A DNA stretch of 64,000 nucleotides from Symbiodinium sp. CCMP2592 (Eukaryota > Sar > Dinophyceae > Suessiales > Symbiodiniaceae). The position numbers were made by a program, and so were the translations under genes. Under the pieces are notes generated by a model. That model worked only from the letters and a program-made list of their open reading frames with translations. It searched no databases and was not told the DNA's origin. This document shows, one piece after another, positions 54,616 through 64,000 of this stretch. The stretch covers positions 144,501-208,500 of the forward strand of contig CAJNDT010006188.1 of NCBI GenBank assembly GCA_905221615.1. Reading direction: 5' to 3'. How positions within the stretch are numbered: the first letter of the stretch is position 1; each line of letters starts with the position of its first letter.

Positions 54616-56989
54616 ACGTGGACGCCTACGGCAACTTCGATACTGTCTACCTCGCCGTCCACCTGCTGCTACCACGAGACCCTTAACGAGCTACGTCCTG
54701 GAGGACAATGAGGGCTTCTTAGAGCAGATGGGCGTCATGGAGGCTGATGACAAGGCAGAGCTCATGGCGGTGCTCGAGATGCAGTGCGACGACGCCGACG
54801 ATGTGTTGTCTGCTATGCCTACAACCGGTCGGCCAGAGACCGATGTGATGGAGATTGGCCCTCGACAGAGCCATGGCTTGCAAAATGCGTGCTTCAATAG
54901 AGAGCGGGACTATGTGTTCGTGGACTCCCTGGAAGCAGATATGGCTGGGCGTCGTGGTGTGAAAGCTGCTTCTCAAAGGCTGCAAATTTGCAGGCCTAGG
55001 TGGCTTGTGGTTCAGATGCCCTACTCTGCCTTCGACCACGGGGGAGAACTTGATGAACTACAAGCATCTCGCAAGAAGCGCCGAGCCCGAAAGATCATCC
55101 GGGGTTTATGCGAACTTCTGGCCATTCAGAAGCTACGTGAACAGCGCTGGATATTCCTGTGTCCCAAAAAGTCGAAGATCTGGAAAGAAAAGTCATTGTG
55201 CGCCTTTCTGGAAAATGAAAAGGGGACATGTGATCAAACAGAAGTTCGTGGCCTGTGGACCAATGGCGATACCAATGTTTACCGCCTGGTGACCAATGGT
55301 CAAGACCTTCTACGTGAAGTTCGACACGTTGTGAGGCCCAGCGGCAAGAACCTGTGTGAGGCTTTCATGCGACATCTAGAACAACCAGAGGTAAATGATG
55401 AAGTGTTTGGACTCCGTGACGAACCCCTCCTGGATGATGCCCTCACTCCTGAAGGCCGAAAACGAGCAGAACGGATGCTTAAGGTTCTACATGCTCGATG
55501 TGGCCACCCGTCGAACCAGACCCTGGCGTCAATGCTGCGAGGCCGGGGAGTGCATCATGAAGTGATCCAGATGGCTCTAAAGCATCAATGCCCGGATTGC
55601 CTGGAGACTCGTCTTGCTGACTCGCCACCTCAGGTCTCCCTACATCAGTGTGACACTCCTTGGAAAGTCATCGTGCTTGATAATGCAGAGTTTCGAGTGG
55701 GCAATGAGGTGACGCACTTCATGCTGATTTGTGATGAGGCGACTCACTTTGTTGCGGTGACGGAGCTCTTCAAACGACACTTCGAGGAAGGAAGGAATGC
55801 CACTGGAGAGGAAGTCCTGCGCGCTATGGAGCAAGCATGGATCCAGAGCTACGGCTACCCCGACCGTGTGAGGCTAGATCCTGAAGGTTGCTTCAGGTCC
55901 CGGCTTTTGGAAGATTGGGCAAAGGTGAGGGGAATTGAGATCTTCCCGAATCCCGGCGAGGCCCATCACCAAACTGGGCTGGCTGAGGCCCTTATTGGAA
56001 AAGTCAAGCAGGATGCTATGACGCTACTACACGGTGAGCAGATGGAGCCATTCAGAGCGATGCTGAACGTGGTGGCGGCGCACAACACGCTGCACAGAAG
56101 ACAGGGTTTCTCCCCTGCCCAATGGTGCTTTGGGCGAGACTTCACGATTGATGGGAGATTGTTTGAGTCCGAGCAAGCGGTGCCAGTTCTGGAGGGTATG
56201 AATGATCCTCGCCATGCTTTTGGAAAGAATATGAATGTACGACTGGCGTCGGAGGAGACCTACAGGAAGTCCCCGGCCTCCTTCCAACTCAGCAGGGCGC
56301 TCAACATGAAGACGCGGCCACAGCGAGTGTATCTGCCCGGGGACCTCGTCTACTACCGGAGGGAAAAGGCCCCTGCGGACAAGCCAGCTCATGAAGAGTT
56401 GGGAATCCCAAAGGCCAGAATGGCGAGATGGTGGGGACCTGCACGAGTGCTTTCGTCGGAGACTAGGTCTGATGAGATTACACGACGGCCTGCCCAGGTT
56501 GTGTGGATAGTTGCAGCAGGGAGGCTAAAGAGATGTTCTCCTGATCAACTGCGACATGCTTCCGAGCGAGAGGTGATCCTGGCGAACTCCACCCACGACT
56601 CGATCACTCCTGGATGGACCTTTCATTCCCTACTACAGGGAATGCAAGCGGGGAATTTCGATATCTACGACAACTATCAGCTGCCAGAAGACCGAGCTGC
56701 CATCGCTCGGAGAGGACCTGTAGGAAAGGCCCCGAGATCCAGGACCCCTGCAAGAGAACCCAAACAACGGAATCAAGAGCCTGATGTGCCCACAAGAACG
56801 ACAAGTCAAGAGCCAGGAAGGCCGTCAAGAGCTGCCACTGCTGGCATCGAGGACAATGGTCCCGTAGCAGAAAATAGCAGTCGTGTAGCTTCTGGTCCCG
56901 TAGCAGAAAGTAGCAGTCGTGTAGCTTCTGGTCCCTTAGCAGAAAGTAGCAGTCGTGTAGCTTCTTGTCCCGTGTTCAGCCTAAGGTAG
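54616..56989 (+). CDS. Integrase of retrotransposon 2
   Basis: Same open frame as the oxygenase-like domain. After a linker of about 290 residues the HHCC site appears: H439, H444, C472 and C475. The catalytic core has D502 in VIVLDNAEF, D568 in VRLDPEGCFRS and E604 in TGLAEALIGKV, exactly 35 residues between the last two (DD35E). The C-terminal part contains LPGDLVYYRREK and MARWWGPARVLSS, resembling the small barrel that follows copia integrase. Near the end three 36-bp repeats encode GPVAESSSRVAS-type units, then TAG stops the frame. The same frame continues after TAG into reverse transcriptase. Confidence 0.88.
56858..56965 (+). repeat. 36-bp in-frame tandem repeat, three copies
   Basis: Copies at 56858-56893, 56894-56929 and 56930-56965, differing at two positions. 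Each encodes twelve residues of the form GPVAESSSRVAS. A recent in-frame expansion just before the TAG at 56987. Confidence 0.95.
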
Positions 56990-57673
56990 TATCTGCAGGA
57001 CCCAGGATACGACCCTGATTTGTTTAGAGATGCCATGGAACGAAGGGCAGCAACCGCACCTACGTCAGAACTAGAAGGGCAACCGCTGTTCAAGCAGGCA
57101 CATGCAGCTCATGAACAAGCAGATCGTCCTCATCATGTCATAGTTCGGCAAGAGCAGCAACGATCAGCATCGAGTCACTTTGTTGAGGATCTTGCTGTGG
57201 GGGACACGGTGATGTGTGCGTTCAACGTGGAGCTGCCCAAGAAGGACAATCAGTGGAAGAAGATGTCTCGTGATCCTTCATCGTGGCTGGTCAAGGGACT
57301 GCGAAAGCAAGAGGTCAACCTTAGGAAAGTCACTCCTGAGGAGCGTGCTGGCTTCGAGAAGGCGAAGGAGGCAGAGGTTGAACAATGGGTCAAGGACGCG
57401 GCTGCGAAAAAGGTGTCGGAGCACATCCCCAAGGACCGTGTGATGCGCATGAGATGGGTCCTTACGTACAAAGACACCGGGGCACCGAAGGCGCGGATGG
57501 TGGTCGTCGGTTACGAGGACCCCGACTTGGAGACGCTGGTGAGTTCGTCGCCGACTATGAGTCGAAGGACACGTCAGCTGTTTTATATGATGACGAAGTA
57601 CATGAGAGCCAACTGCAGCGATGTGTCTATGCCAGACCGCCAGCAGAGTTAGCACGAGCTATGGGTGAAAGAA
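56990..57673 (+). pseudogene. Reverse transcriptase, front part, of retrotransposon 2
   Basis: Continues the integrase frame after TAG. RMRWVLTYKDTGAPKARMVV and GYEDPDLETLVSSSPTMSRR are the fingers region. MRANCSDV holds the first catalytic Asp, but the expected K-S-A-F-L-Q-G stretch is missing and the frame changes: VYARPPAELARAMG is read in another frame (about 57627-57668) before the inserted element. Not functional as it stands. Confidence 0.8.
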
Positions 57674-58230
57674 GGTAAGAGCGCCTGGTACGTGACCGGC
57701 GTTTTGTGGCGTAGCTGAAACAGGCAATGTGCTAAAACCTAGGGAAAACATGTATTATGACTAAAAAGTTGTGCTAGGAGAGGCGGAGAATCCCTGTGAC
57801 AGGTCGATCGTTTTAGCGAAAAAGGTGTTGCCGCTGCAGTAAAAGCCACTTTTGCGAGCACCGCGCTGCGCAAACTTGGTCTGAGTGGACGTTAATATGG
57901 TTGACCCATGCATGGATGCTCTGCGTCAATGAGATCTGGTCTGAGTGGACGTTAACATGGTTGACCCATGGATGCTCTGCGTCAATAACATGGACCACCC
58001 ATGGATGGTTTCGACGTGGGTTGTAGCAAGTGCCGAACACACTGTAATTACCGGTATGTTCGGCATATGACCCTAAGGAAACATTGGGCCTGCCTGCGAC
58101 AGAAGTCCGCAGTTCTGGGAGTTAAGGGTCGGGACTGGCCGGAATTAGCCCCCCCCCCACCCCCCACCAACACCCCCCCCACCCAAGAAAAGTGAGGGGA
58201 CGTACAGGACGCACACCAGGCGCTCTCACC
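57674..58230 (+). mobile_element. Introner-like inverted-repeat element inside the reverse transcriptase
   Basis: 557 bp. The left end GGTAAGAGCGCCTGGT (57674-57689) and the right end ACCAGGCGCTCTCACC (58215-58230) are inverted copies with 15 of 16 bases paired. Flanks repeat TGAAAGAA at 57666-57673 and 58231-58238 (10 bp if the following GG is counted). The left end creates a canonical donor (AAG|GTAAGAG) and the right flank supplies AAG as acceptor. Removing 57675-58239 restores the sequence without the element. The right end read on the other strand also starts GGTGAGAG, so it could supply a donor in either orientation. Inside are two 56-60-bp tandem units (57877-57992) and a C-rich run at 58150-58192. 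No protein frame. Confidence 0.85.
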
Positions 58231-58239
58231 TGAAAGAAG
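57675..58239 (+). other. Predicted intron coinciding with the inserted element
   Basis: GT at 57675-57676 and AG at 58238-58239. Joining 57674 to 58240 gives VKEGEAVQLVKACYGLVNA in one frame, a reverse-transcriptase segment that the unspliced DNA interrupts. Confidence 0.65.
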
Positions 58240-59388
58240 GAGAAGCTGTACAGCTGGTAAAAGCATGCTATGGCCTGGTGAATGCGACTCCCTAATGGGA
58301 CCACCAAACTTTTAGGTCTGGTGGTAGCTCATGTAGATGACTTTCTGCTGGCCGGGGATGAAACGAGTGAAAAGTGGCACGAGGCTGTGAGCACCTTCTA
58401 CCAGAAGTTTCGCTGGAGCCCGTGGGAGGTGTCCACTTATAATCACTGCGGAGTCCGAGTTCAAGAAACTCAAAGCGAGGTGATCCTGGACCAGAGCACC
58501 TATTGCGCTGGACTAGAGCAGATCAAATACGAGAAAAGGGATGAGAATCTGCCTGCCTCGCCTGACGAGATCTCCCAGCTGAGGGGACTGTTAGGAGGCA
58601 TACAGTGGAGAGCGTACTCCACAGCGCCTCAGCATCTAGCGATGTTGAGTCTTCTGCAGTCTCAGGTCTCAAAGGCCACAGTCCACACACGGCAGCAGGC
58701 GAACAAGTTGCGCAGAGAAGTTTTCAACCAAAGACACATGGTGATCAGAGTGCCAGACTTGGGCGTGAACGCCGAGGATGTGACATTTGTGGCATGGTGT
58801 GATGCTGCAGTTGGGAACCGTCCGGATTTGTCGAGCACGGGCGGCTACATGATGGCTGCCACGACGCCATGTGTACTTGACGGAGAAGTGGCACCCATGA
58901 TCCCGGTTGCCTGGCGATCTGGAAAGCTGCCTCGAGTGGCTAGGTCGTCACTCTCAGCAGAAACGCAAGCCTGCAGTGAAGCTGAAGAAGAGTTGATGTA
59001 CCTTCGAGTTCAGTGGAGCGAGATGTGTGGACGAGAAATCGACCTGGCGAAACCAGGTCCGACCGCCAAGGCCATCAGAGGTGTCATGGTCACCGATGCT
59101 CGAAGCTTGTGCGATCTGTTGCACAAGCAGGACCTGAACTCTTCGGCCGGAGGACTGAAAGAGAAGTACACCGCACTGGAAGCCCTGAGCCTCTTAGAAA
59201 GACTTCAGCAAACCAGCACAGAAGTTCGCTGGGTGCACAGCGATGCTCAAGTTGCAGACGCAATGACGAAGCCGAACCCGAGCGGATCGCTCTACGCTTT
59301 TCTGACATTGGGAAAGTCGCGACTGATATATGATCCTACTTTTACTAGTGCGAAGAAGCTCCGGAAAGGCAAGGTTTTTCATCAGTAG
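58240..59388 (+). CDS. Reverse transcriptase (back part) and RNase H of retrotransposon 2
   Basis: EAVQLVKACYGLVNA comes first, then a loss of roughly 25 residues with a frame change, then the frame from ATG 58282: RLPNGTTKLLGLVVAHVDDF with the catalytic Asp pair at 58336-58341. Connection-like sequence leads to RNase H with VAWCDAAVGNRPDLSSTGGY, SSLSAETQACSEAEEEL, MVTDARSLCDLLHKQ and WVHSDAQVADAMTKP, all four acidic positions present. The stop at 59386-59388 lies 11 bp before the LTR. RNase H looks intact, the polymerase does not. Confidence 0.9.
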
Positions 59389-59399
59389 CCTTTTGGGCG

Positions 59400-59662
59400 T
59401 GTTGTTTTCGGAGGCAAAGTCGCTACAAGTACCCTTGTCCGCATGCTTGTATAGAACGCATGCCAGTGCTGATTGCAAACCTCGCCATCCCTGTACATGT
59501 CGGTTCGAGGAATTCCTTCAGCCTAACTCTTTTTCCAGAGACGCTACGAGAGCATTGCGCCATGGCATGAAAACATTGGTGACTCCGACGAGGCCTGCAC
59601 AGGCTTTGCTGTCACTTGTGGTTTGTGGGTTCAGCCATTTGAACCTTTGTTTGCTACCAGAA
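59400..59662 (+). repeat. 3-prime LTR of retrotransposon 2
   Basis: Identical to 50372-50634. Followed by the CATCG duplication at 59663-59667. The sequence just before it is a weak polypurine-tract candidate (TTTTGGGCG). Confidence 0.96.
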
Positions 59663-59667
59663 CATCG

Positions 59668-60430
59668 AGGCTAAACAAGATCAGGGCTCAGACTTTGTTG
59701 AGTCGTTGGTCACAGCTGAGCTGCCGGAATCTAATCAGAGTGCAGGCTTTTCGGGATGCTCATTGCAGGATGGGCTTATTTGATTAAGCGTGCTTAAGCG
59801 ATGGTTGTTTCTCGGCGATGAAGTCACACCAGGTGGCATCACTTCGAAAGGGCAGCAAAGCGGCACAAGACAGGCTTTCACAAGCCTTGCTGGCGAAGGA
59901 TGTGGATTCCTCGGCTATGGGATTCCGTTATCCTGGACAAGGATTGATGTAAGTTATGTCGCAGCATCCGGGGGAGATCTGCCTAGTTGCTTGGCCGACC
60001 CGCGAGATCTTGAGAGTGATTCCGGGGAATGAAAGAGACAGAAACAGAAAGCAGCTCTCTCTCATCCACCAAGCATGCCCGCGATCTCAAGTTTGTTCCG
60101 TGTGCGTGTATCTTTGAGCAGTTGTCGCGCAGACCCCAGTTGCACAACCTTCTTCGAAAGATTGCACTGCATGCGTGATTCAGTGCTCAGCATGATAATT
60201 CGCTTATTGTTGCCTCGCGTCGCTTCCTGGTTCAGTTCAGCCTGAACCTTCTTCCGAGGTTTGGCGCCTTTGTGCAGAGGCCTTCTGGGCTCATTTGTCA
60301 TGTCGAAGTAGAATTCAGGATATCCAGGCCGTTGCCTTCAGACTAATGCTGAGATGCGCTCCCTTGACAAAGGGCTGAGGCAGCCAGTCAGGTAGTCGTT
60401 TGCCACACCGGAAGTTGCTGACCACAAGCT
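59668..60430. other. Unassigned stretch
   Basis: Continuation of the pre-insertion locus. No gene or repeat recognised. Confidence 0.4.
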
Positions 60431-60439
60431 GGACAGCAT

Positions 60440-60895
60440 GGTGTCAGCACAGACAGGGCAAAGCCCAGAGCGCGTAAGTGTTGGAGGCATTGTCGACTCA
60501 GAGGCTGAGCTTCGATGGAGAAGTCGACTCCTTCGTGAGGGTCTTTTGCGCCGAGAGCTCATGCTCGGCTTTAGAGCCTTAGAGCGCTGTCGGAGCCTCG
60601 AGCCTCCCTTTCAGCTTGCGCTGCGAGGCATCGCGGCTGGCCAACTTGGCAAGGCGCCTGCCTGCCTGGTGTCCGAAGGTGCGGGCCCGGGCTCTGCGCA
60701 AGGCAAACGTAAGCTATTGGCTACTGGCGTAGGCGTATCCCCGTGAAGCCCGAATCAGTGGGAAAGTTTGGCGATTGCGCTGCCAAAAGCTTATTAATAT
60801 ATAGCATATATAGCAGAAGCCATGGTTGGATTGAGCAGGACGAGCTGCAATGTTTTCGCGAAGCCATGCAGCTGCTTCTGTGTCAACATCCTGGT
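60440..60895 (+). CDS. Candidate exons, one EF-hand-like, unknown gene
   Basis: A frame from about 60440 reads EAELRWRSRLLREGLLRREL. Another exon, about 60822-60894, reads SHGWIEQDELQCFREAMQLL and ends CCTG|GTAAGTG, a canonical donor. The second resembles an EF-hand (G-W-I-x-x-D-E-L) with weak ligands. Whether both belong to one gene is not shown. Confidence 0.42.
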
Positions 60896-63300
60896 AAGTG
60901 TGAGCCCCGGAAGATACAGAGCTTCGCTGCAGGCGTGCTTTGCAGATGCAGCGGGAGAGTGACGTTGGGAAAAGCTGGCCTCAGGACTGCTGTTCTAACC
61001 CCGATGTGGCGCCCTTAGCTTCCGCGGGCCGAAGTGTTTGCCGCACAAGATGGCCGAGTCATTCGGAAGACGTGCACAGGGATGATGGGAAGATGCAGTT
61101 TGACGTTGTGTCTTCGAATCCAGCTGTCTAGCCTGCCCTGCGTGGCCACATGTGGCCAACCTTCAGCATCTTTCAGCTCATCCAATCGGTGTGGGAAGCA
61201 GGACATGCCGCTGCGTGTGCACAGCACATGCATGGATACAGGTCGCTCGCCGGATGGTGTGTGCGGCCCAACGTTGTTGAGTTGCGCAAAAGCAAGACAT
61301 AAACGCAACGCTGGCCCCCTCACTACATGTCTTACCCCGGCGACATGAGTTTTATTCGGGCCCTACGAAGGTGCATGAGGCGAGCAGGCCCTGCGAAACA
61401 CAGCAGTTGTGAGAGGAGGTCGTTTTTGCCAGTTCTTCCCCAGGCCCGAACCTTCTCCAGTGCCAATCGAGGCATGGCCGCACTGCGCGTGTCGCATCCC
61501 TTCCCTGCTCCGCCTGGCGAGAAGGCTCCTCAGCACTGTCTTGGCCCTTCCCGCAGCGAGCGCAGAGGAGACGCACTTTGCAGCTCTCTCGTGCACTGCT
61601 CTCACAATGCGTGGCTCTTCGTTGCTCGCCTTCAACGTCGTCGCGATGTGACCATCCCAAGTGCCCAAGTCCTGCGGATACCAACCTCGAGCTGAGGCTC
61701 TGACTAACCTTTCGCCCGCTGATCCGGCCTTCGCAGTCACTTCGCGGTCCTCCCGTCTTGAGCAGATGGATTTGCTCGTGATTCAACTTAAACGATCTTA
61801 AACGGCTTTTACGTGTTTCGCAGGATTTCATGAGGTTTATGAACACAGCAGACCGAATATGCCAAACTTGTATGAGAGTGTTCACGTTGCTCCACGATGC
61901 TTCCAGTAGTTTCGAACTTCTACGCTTTGCACCCGCGAATCAGTGCAAAGAAGCCGGCACTTCGCGACGACAGTGTTGTTGCAAACACAGCCACGACTCA
62001 GTCAAGCAGTAATGCATTACCGCTCAAATCCACGGTCGAGTTAGGCGTGATCCGAGCGTGTGGTTGGAAGGTTTAATACTTTCGCAGGCTGCCTGAAAAT
62101 GCTCATGGCTCAACAGGCCGTTCGACCCATCCATGTCCGCCTCGTGGTGAATGACGTTCTTCGGCCTCCGTTGCAAAGCGCATAAAAACACACCGGTGGG
62201 GCGCCGATCGGCCCATGCCGACTTCGTTGCCGCTTGGGGGCATGCTTGGGGGAACGTCAGTTGTTGGACCAGCCCCCCTCGCTGCCGGACAACGTGAGTG
62301 GCTGCCACATACGCCGGGCCTCGCCCCCGAGTTGCAAACAGTGCTTCCGCATGCGCCCGCTCGCGTGACCAAGCCGTGTTGGAGACTTTGCTTACCGCGC
62401 TGCCAGCCTCGCGCCGCCGCTCCGGGCCGCTGCATGCGCAGGATGGATCCAGCGCTGGTCCTGCCTCCTCGCTTTGTCGCGACGCAGTGTTTAAAAACTA
62501 ATTTCAAGTTTCCACAGGGGTGCAGCGCATCGAAAAAGGGTTCATGCACAACTCGCCCCGGAAACAGTTGCTGACCAGCCAGCTACCGGCCAGGAATCCC
62601 TCAGTTTGTTGAGGGTCTGGAATGTTTCCTTTACAAGCCAGGATGGAGAGGGTCTGGGGTCTTGGCCCGAGCATAGTAGACCTTCGAGGCCTTCGATTCT
62701 AGACCCTCGGTTTGGGGGAGATAAGTGATTCGGCACTATACGGGACAGCATCAGCAGTCATCAGGGGGCCGAATAGCTCCACCCACCTTTAGAAATTAAA
62801 CTTCATGGGGGGGCACAGACGTGTTTCATTTCGGTTTCATGTACCGTATCTGGGGACCACCTTTTTTGTGACATTGTTCATTTTTTCTGACAGTGGGCCT
62901 TTTTTTAGCAGTGGGTCTTAGTTCTACGTACCCCAGCGGGGGCACGTCTTCGTTTTGACAGTGAAAAACTTCTTTCTGGCAGCGGGTGCTTTCTTTCCGA
63001 AAGCGGGTGCATCTTCTTTTCGATCGGCTATCTTTTTTCTGACAGCGCCAATCTCCATTCTGACATCGCTCCGCTTTTGCACCGGGGCGGCTTTAGGGGC
63101 TTTAAGATAGCCTGCCCACGTGTCAGCCGCACTGCAGCGGAGTTCTGCATAGCGGTTTTCTGTGCATAGGCCATGGCACGGTGCAGGATAACGGCGGAAT
63201 GCTGCGATGCTGCGCAGCGTCCTTCCACGTGTTAGAGACACATATGAGCGCACCGTACACCGGACGACATGCCGTTTCGAGGTGAGTGACGACACATTCA
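60896..63300. other. Unassigned stretch
   Basis: Open frames on both strands, none with recognisable motifs. T-rich and TTTTTTCTGACAG-like repeats occur at about 62855-63065. Confidence 0.4.
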
Positions 63301-63317
63301 CCGCATGTGTTTGTTTT

Positions 63318-63440
63318 TCCTTGAACAGTTCTGGCAAAGAGTGCTTCGCGAGGTGGAAAGTACCAAGCAAGTTTGTTTGGAGCACAGCGCTCAATGCTTG
63401 TACCCCAAACCGCGACACGTCCTTTGTGTGGAAAGTCGGT
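63318..63440 (+). CDS. Candidate exon, strand uncertain
   Basis: The plus frame after a TTGAACAG acceptor reads FWQRVLREVESTKQVCLEHS, protein-like. The minus strand over the same bases reads SDR-like VLQTNLLGTFHLAKHSLPEL. Only one can be real; neither is confirmed. Confidence 0.28.
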
Positions 63441-63469
63441 GCTTGCATCAAGTCCATTGAGGTCACGTT

Positions 63470-64000
63470 CTGTCCACGATATTCATATGAACATTATTGA
63501 TAGTACTTGGTCCCGGGGCTATCTCGTATCACCTGGGTGTTTTACGCATCTGCAAGGCGTCTACTTCGGGGAACGCATTATAAACGTTATATCATCTTAT
63601 CAAGCTCTGTATCTTCACCTTCATATTCTTCGGCGTCCGCAGCACGCTCTCGCATTTGTCAGTGTCAGTGGGCTTGTGCGCGCTCATCTTCGCACTAGTG
63701 TGTGCTTGTGTATTGCAGCTTATGTATTAGACATCTGTATACATTTGCACTGGTGCGGTCTGTGCCTGTCGGTTTTTGAAGCCCAAAGAGTCTTCTGCTC
63801 ACATCTGCGTCGCGCAGGGTCACGCGGGACTCGCGTAGGACTATAATATAGCGACCTACTCACCACCCATTTTTCAGGGTTGCTTTTCATGCTTCCGTGG
63901 CGGGTTCAGGCATCCTCTCAGTCTTATACTAGTAGCATGCCACTTTCAAATCCCAGCGTCTATTTGGCAAACGCACTGCTTTCTTATCTTGGAATGCTTC
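63470..64000. other. Unassigned stretch at the window end
   Basis: No gene, repeat or mobile-element end recognised. Confidence 0.4.

Larger units (their letters stand above)
50372..59662 (+). mobile_element. LTR retrotransposon 2, copia-like, very young but defective (9.3 kb)
   Basis: Bounded by identical 263-bp LTRs and flanked on both sides by CATCG (50367-50371 and 59663-59667), a clean 5-bp target duplication. Order: Gag with CCHC knuckle, protease, linker, 2OG-oxygenase-like domain, DD35E integrase, reverse transcriptase, RNase H. Defects: TGA near the Gag start, frame changes at about 53.3-54.1 kb, TAG at 56987-56989, loss after the first catalytic Asp of reverse transcriptase, a second loss after GLVNA, and a 557-bp inserted element. 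Identical LTRs mean essentially no time since insertion, so most defects probably predate it and the copy was mobilised in trans. Confidence 0.95.

Noticed and set aside
58150..58192. C-rich run as a separate mobile-element end
   Set aside because: It lies inside the introner-like insert, not at its border.
60780..60825. TATA-like promoter from the ATATATAGCATATATAGC run
   Set aside because: It lies directly before an AG acceptor and exon; dinoflagellate promoters generally lack TATA boxes.
1..64000. CRISPR arrays, bacterial operons, Shine-Dalgarno sites, rRNA genes
   Set aside because: No regularly spaced repeats with unique spacers, no rRNA words; gene structure is eukaryotic.
1..64000. 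Dinoflagellate spliced-leader relic sequences at gene starts
   Set aside because: I looked for the 22-base leader and its TTTTGGCTCAAG end near gene starts and saw no convincing copy; a computed search could still find diverged ones.

Overview
This window looks like nuclear DNA of a dinoflagellate, most likely in or near the Symbiodiniaceae. I base this on mid-range GC, host genes cut into exons of 27-75 bp, many GC and some GA intron donors with acceptors nearly always read as AG|G, a repeated four-EF-hand module, ankyrin/AAA-like genes, and two copia-like LTR retrotransposons with compact divergent polyproteins. Most long open frames in the single-copy stretches do not correspond to proteins. 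Real coding has to be pieced together from micro-exons, so exon borders here are hand-read models without transcript support.

Layout. 0.6-3.7 kb: plus-strand EF-hand gene(s), two copies of a four-EF-hand module. 7.1-9.8 kb and 14.4-14.9 kb: plus-strand AAA-like and ankyrin-repeat exons. 9.8-12.9 kb: GC-rich DNA open on both strands, then two hairpins. 15-25.8 kb: scattered unidentified plus-strand exons, large trinucleotide arrays and a decayed retroelement scrap. 26.1-33.7 kb: retrotransposon 1 (147-bp LTRs, 5-bp target duplication), a chimera carrying the RNase H tail of a different retroelement in place of its own front half of reverse transcriptase. 33.7-36.1 kb: an AT-rich island with nested inverted repeats and a fold-back structure, probably one island with 25.9-26.1 kb before retrotransposon 1 landed. 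36.4-38.0 kb: possible minus-strand gene. 39.1-45.7 kb: a divergent actin-family gene read through at least 20 micro-exons. 45.7-50.3 kb: unidentified plus-strand exons including a coiled coil. 50.4-59.7 kb: retrotransposon 2 (identical 263-bp LTRs, CATCG duplication). 59.7-64 kb: a few exon candidates.

The most notable items: (1) retrotransposon 2 encodes, between protease and integrase, a domain resembling a 2OG-Fe(II) oxygenase whose first metal-ligand position reads Arg; (2) its reverse-transcriptase gene is split by a 557-bp element with terminal inverted repeats and a target duplication whose end forms an intron donor, so that splicing would restore the pre-insertion sequence exactly: an introner-like element caught in a very young retrotransposon; (3) the actin-family gene with mostly non-GT donors; (4) both retrotransposons have near-identical LTRs but crippled coding bodies, suggesting mobilisation in trans.
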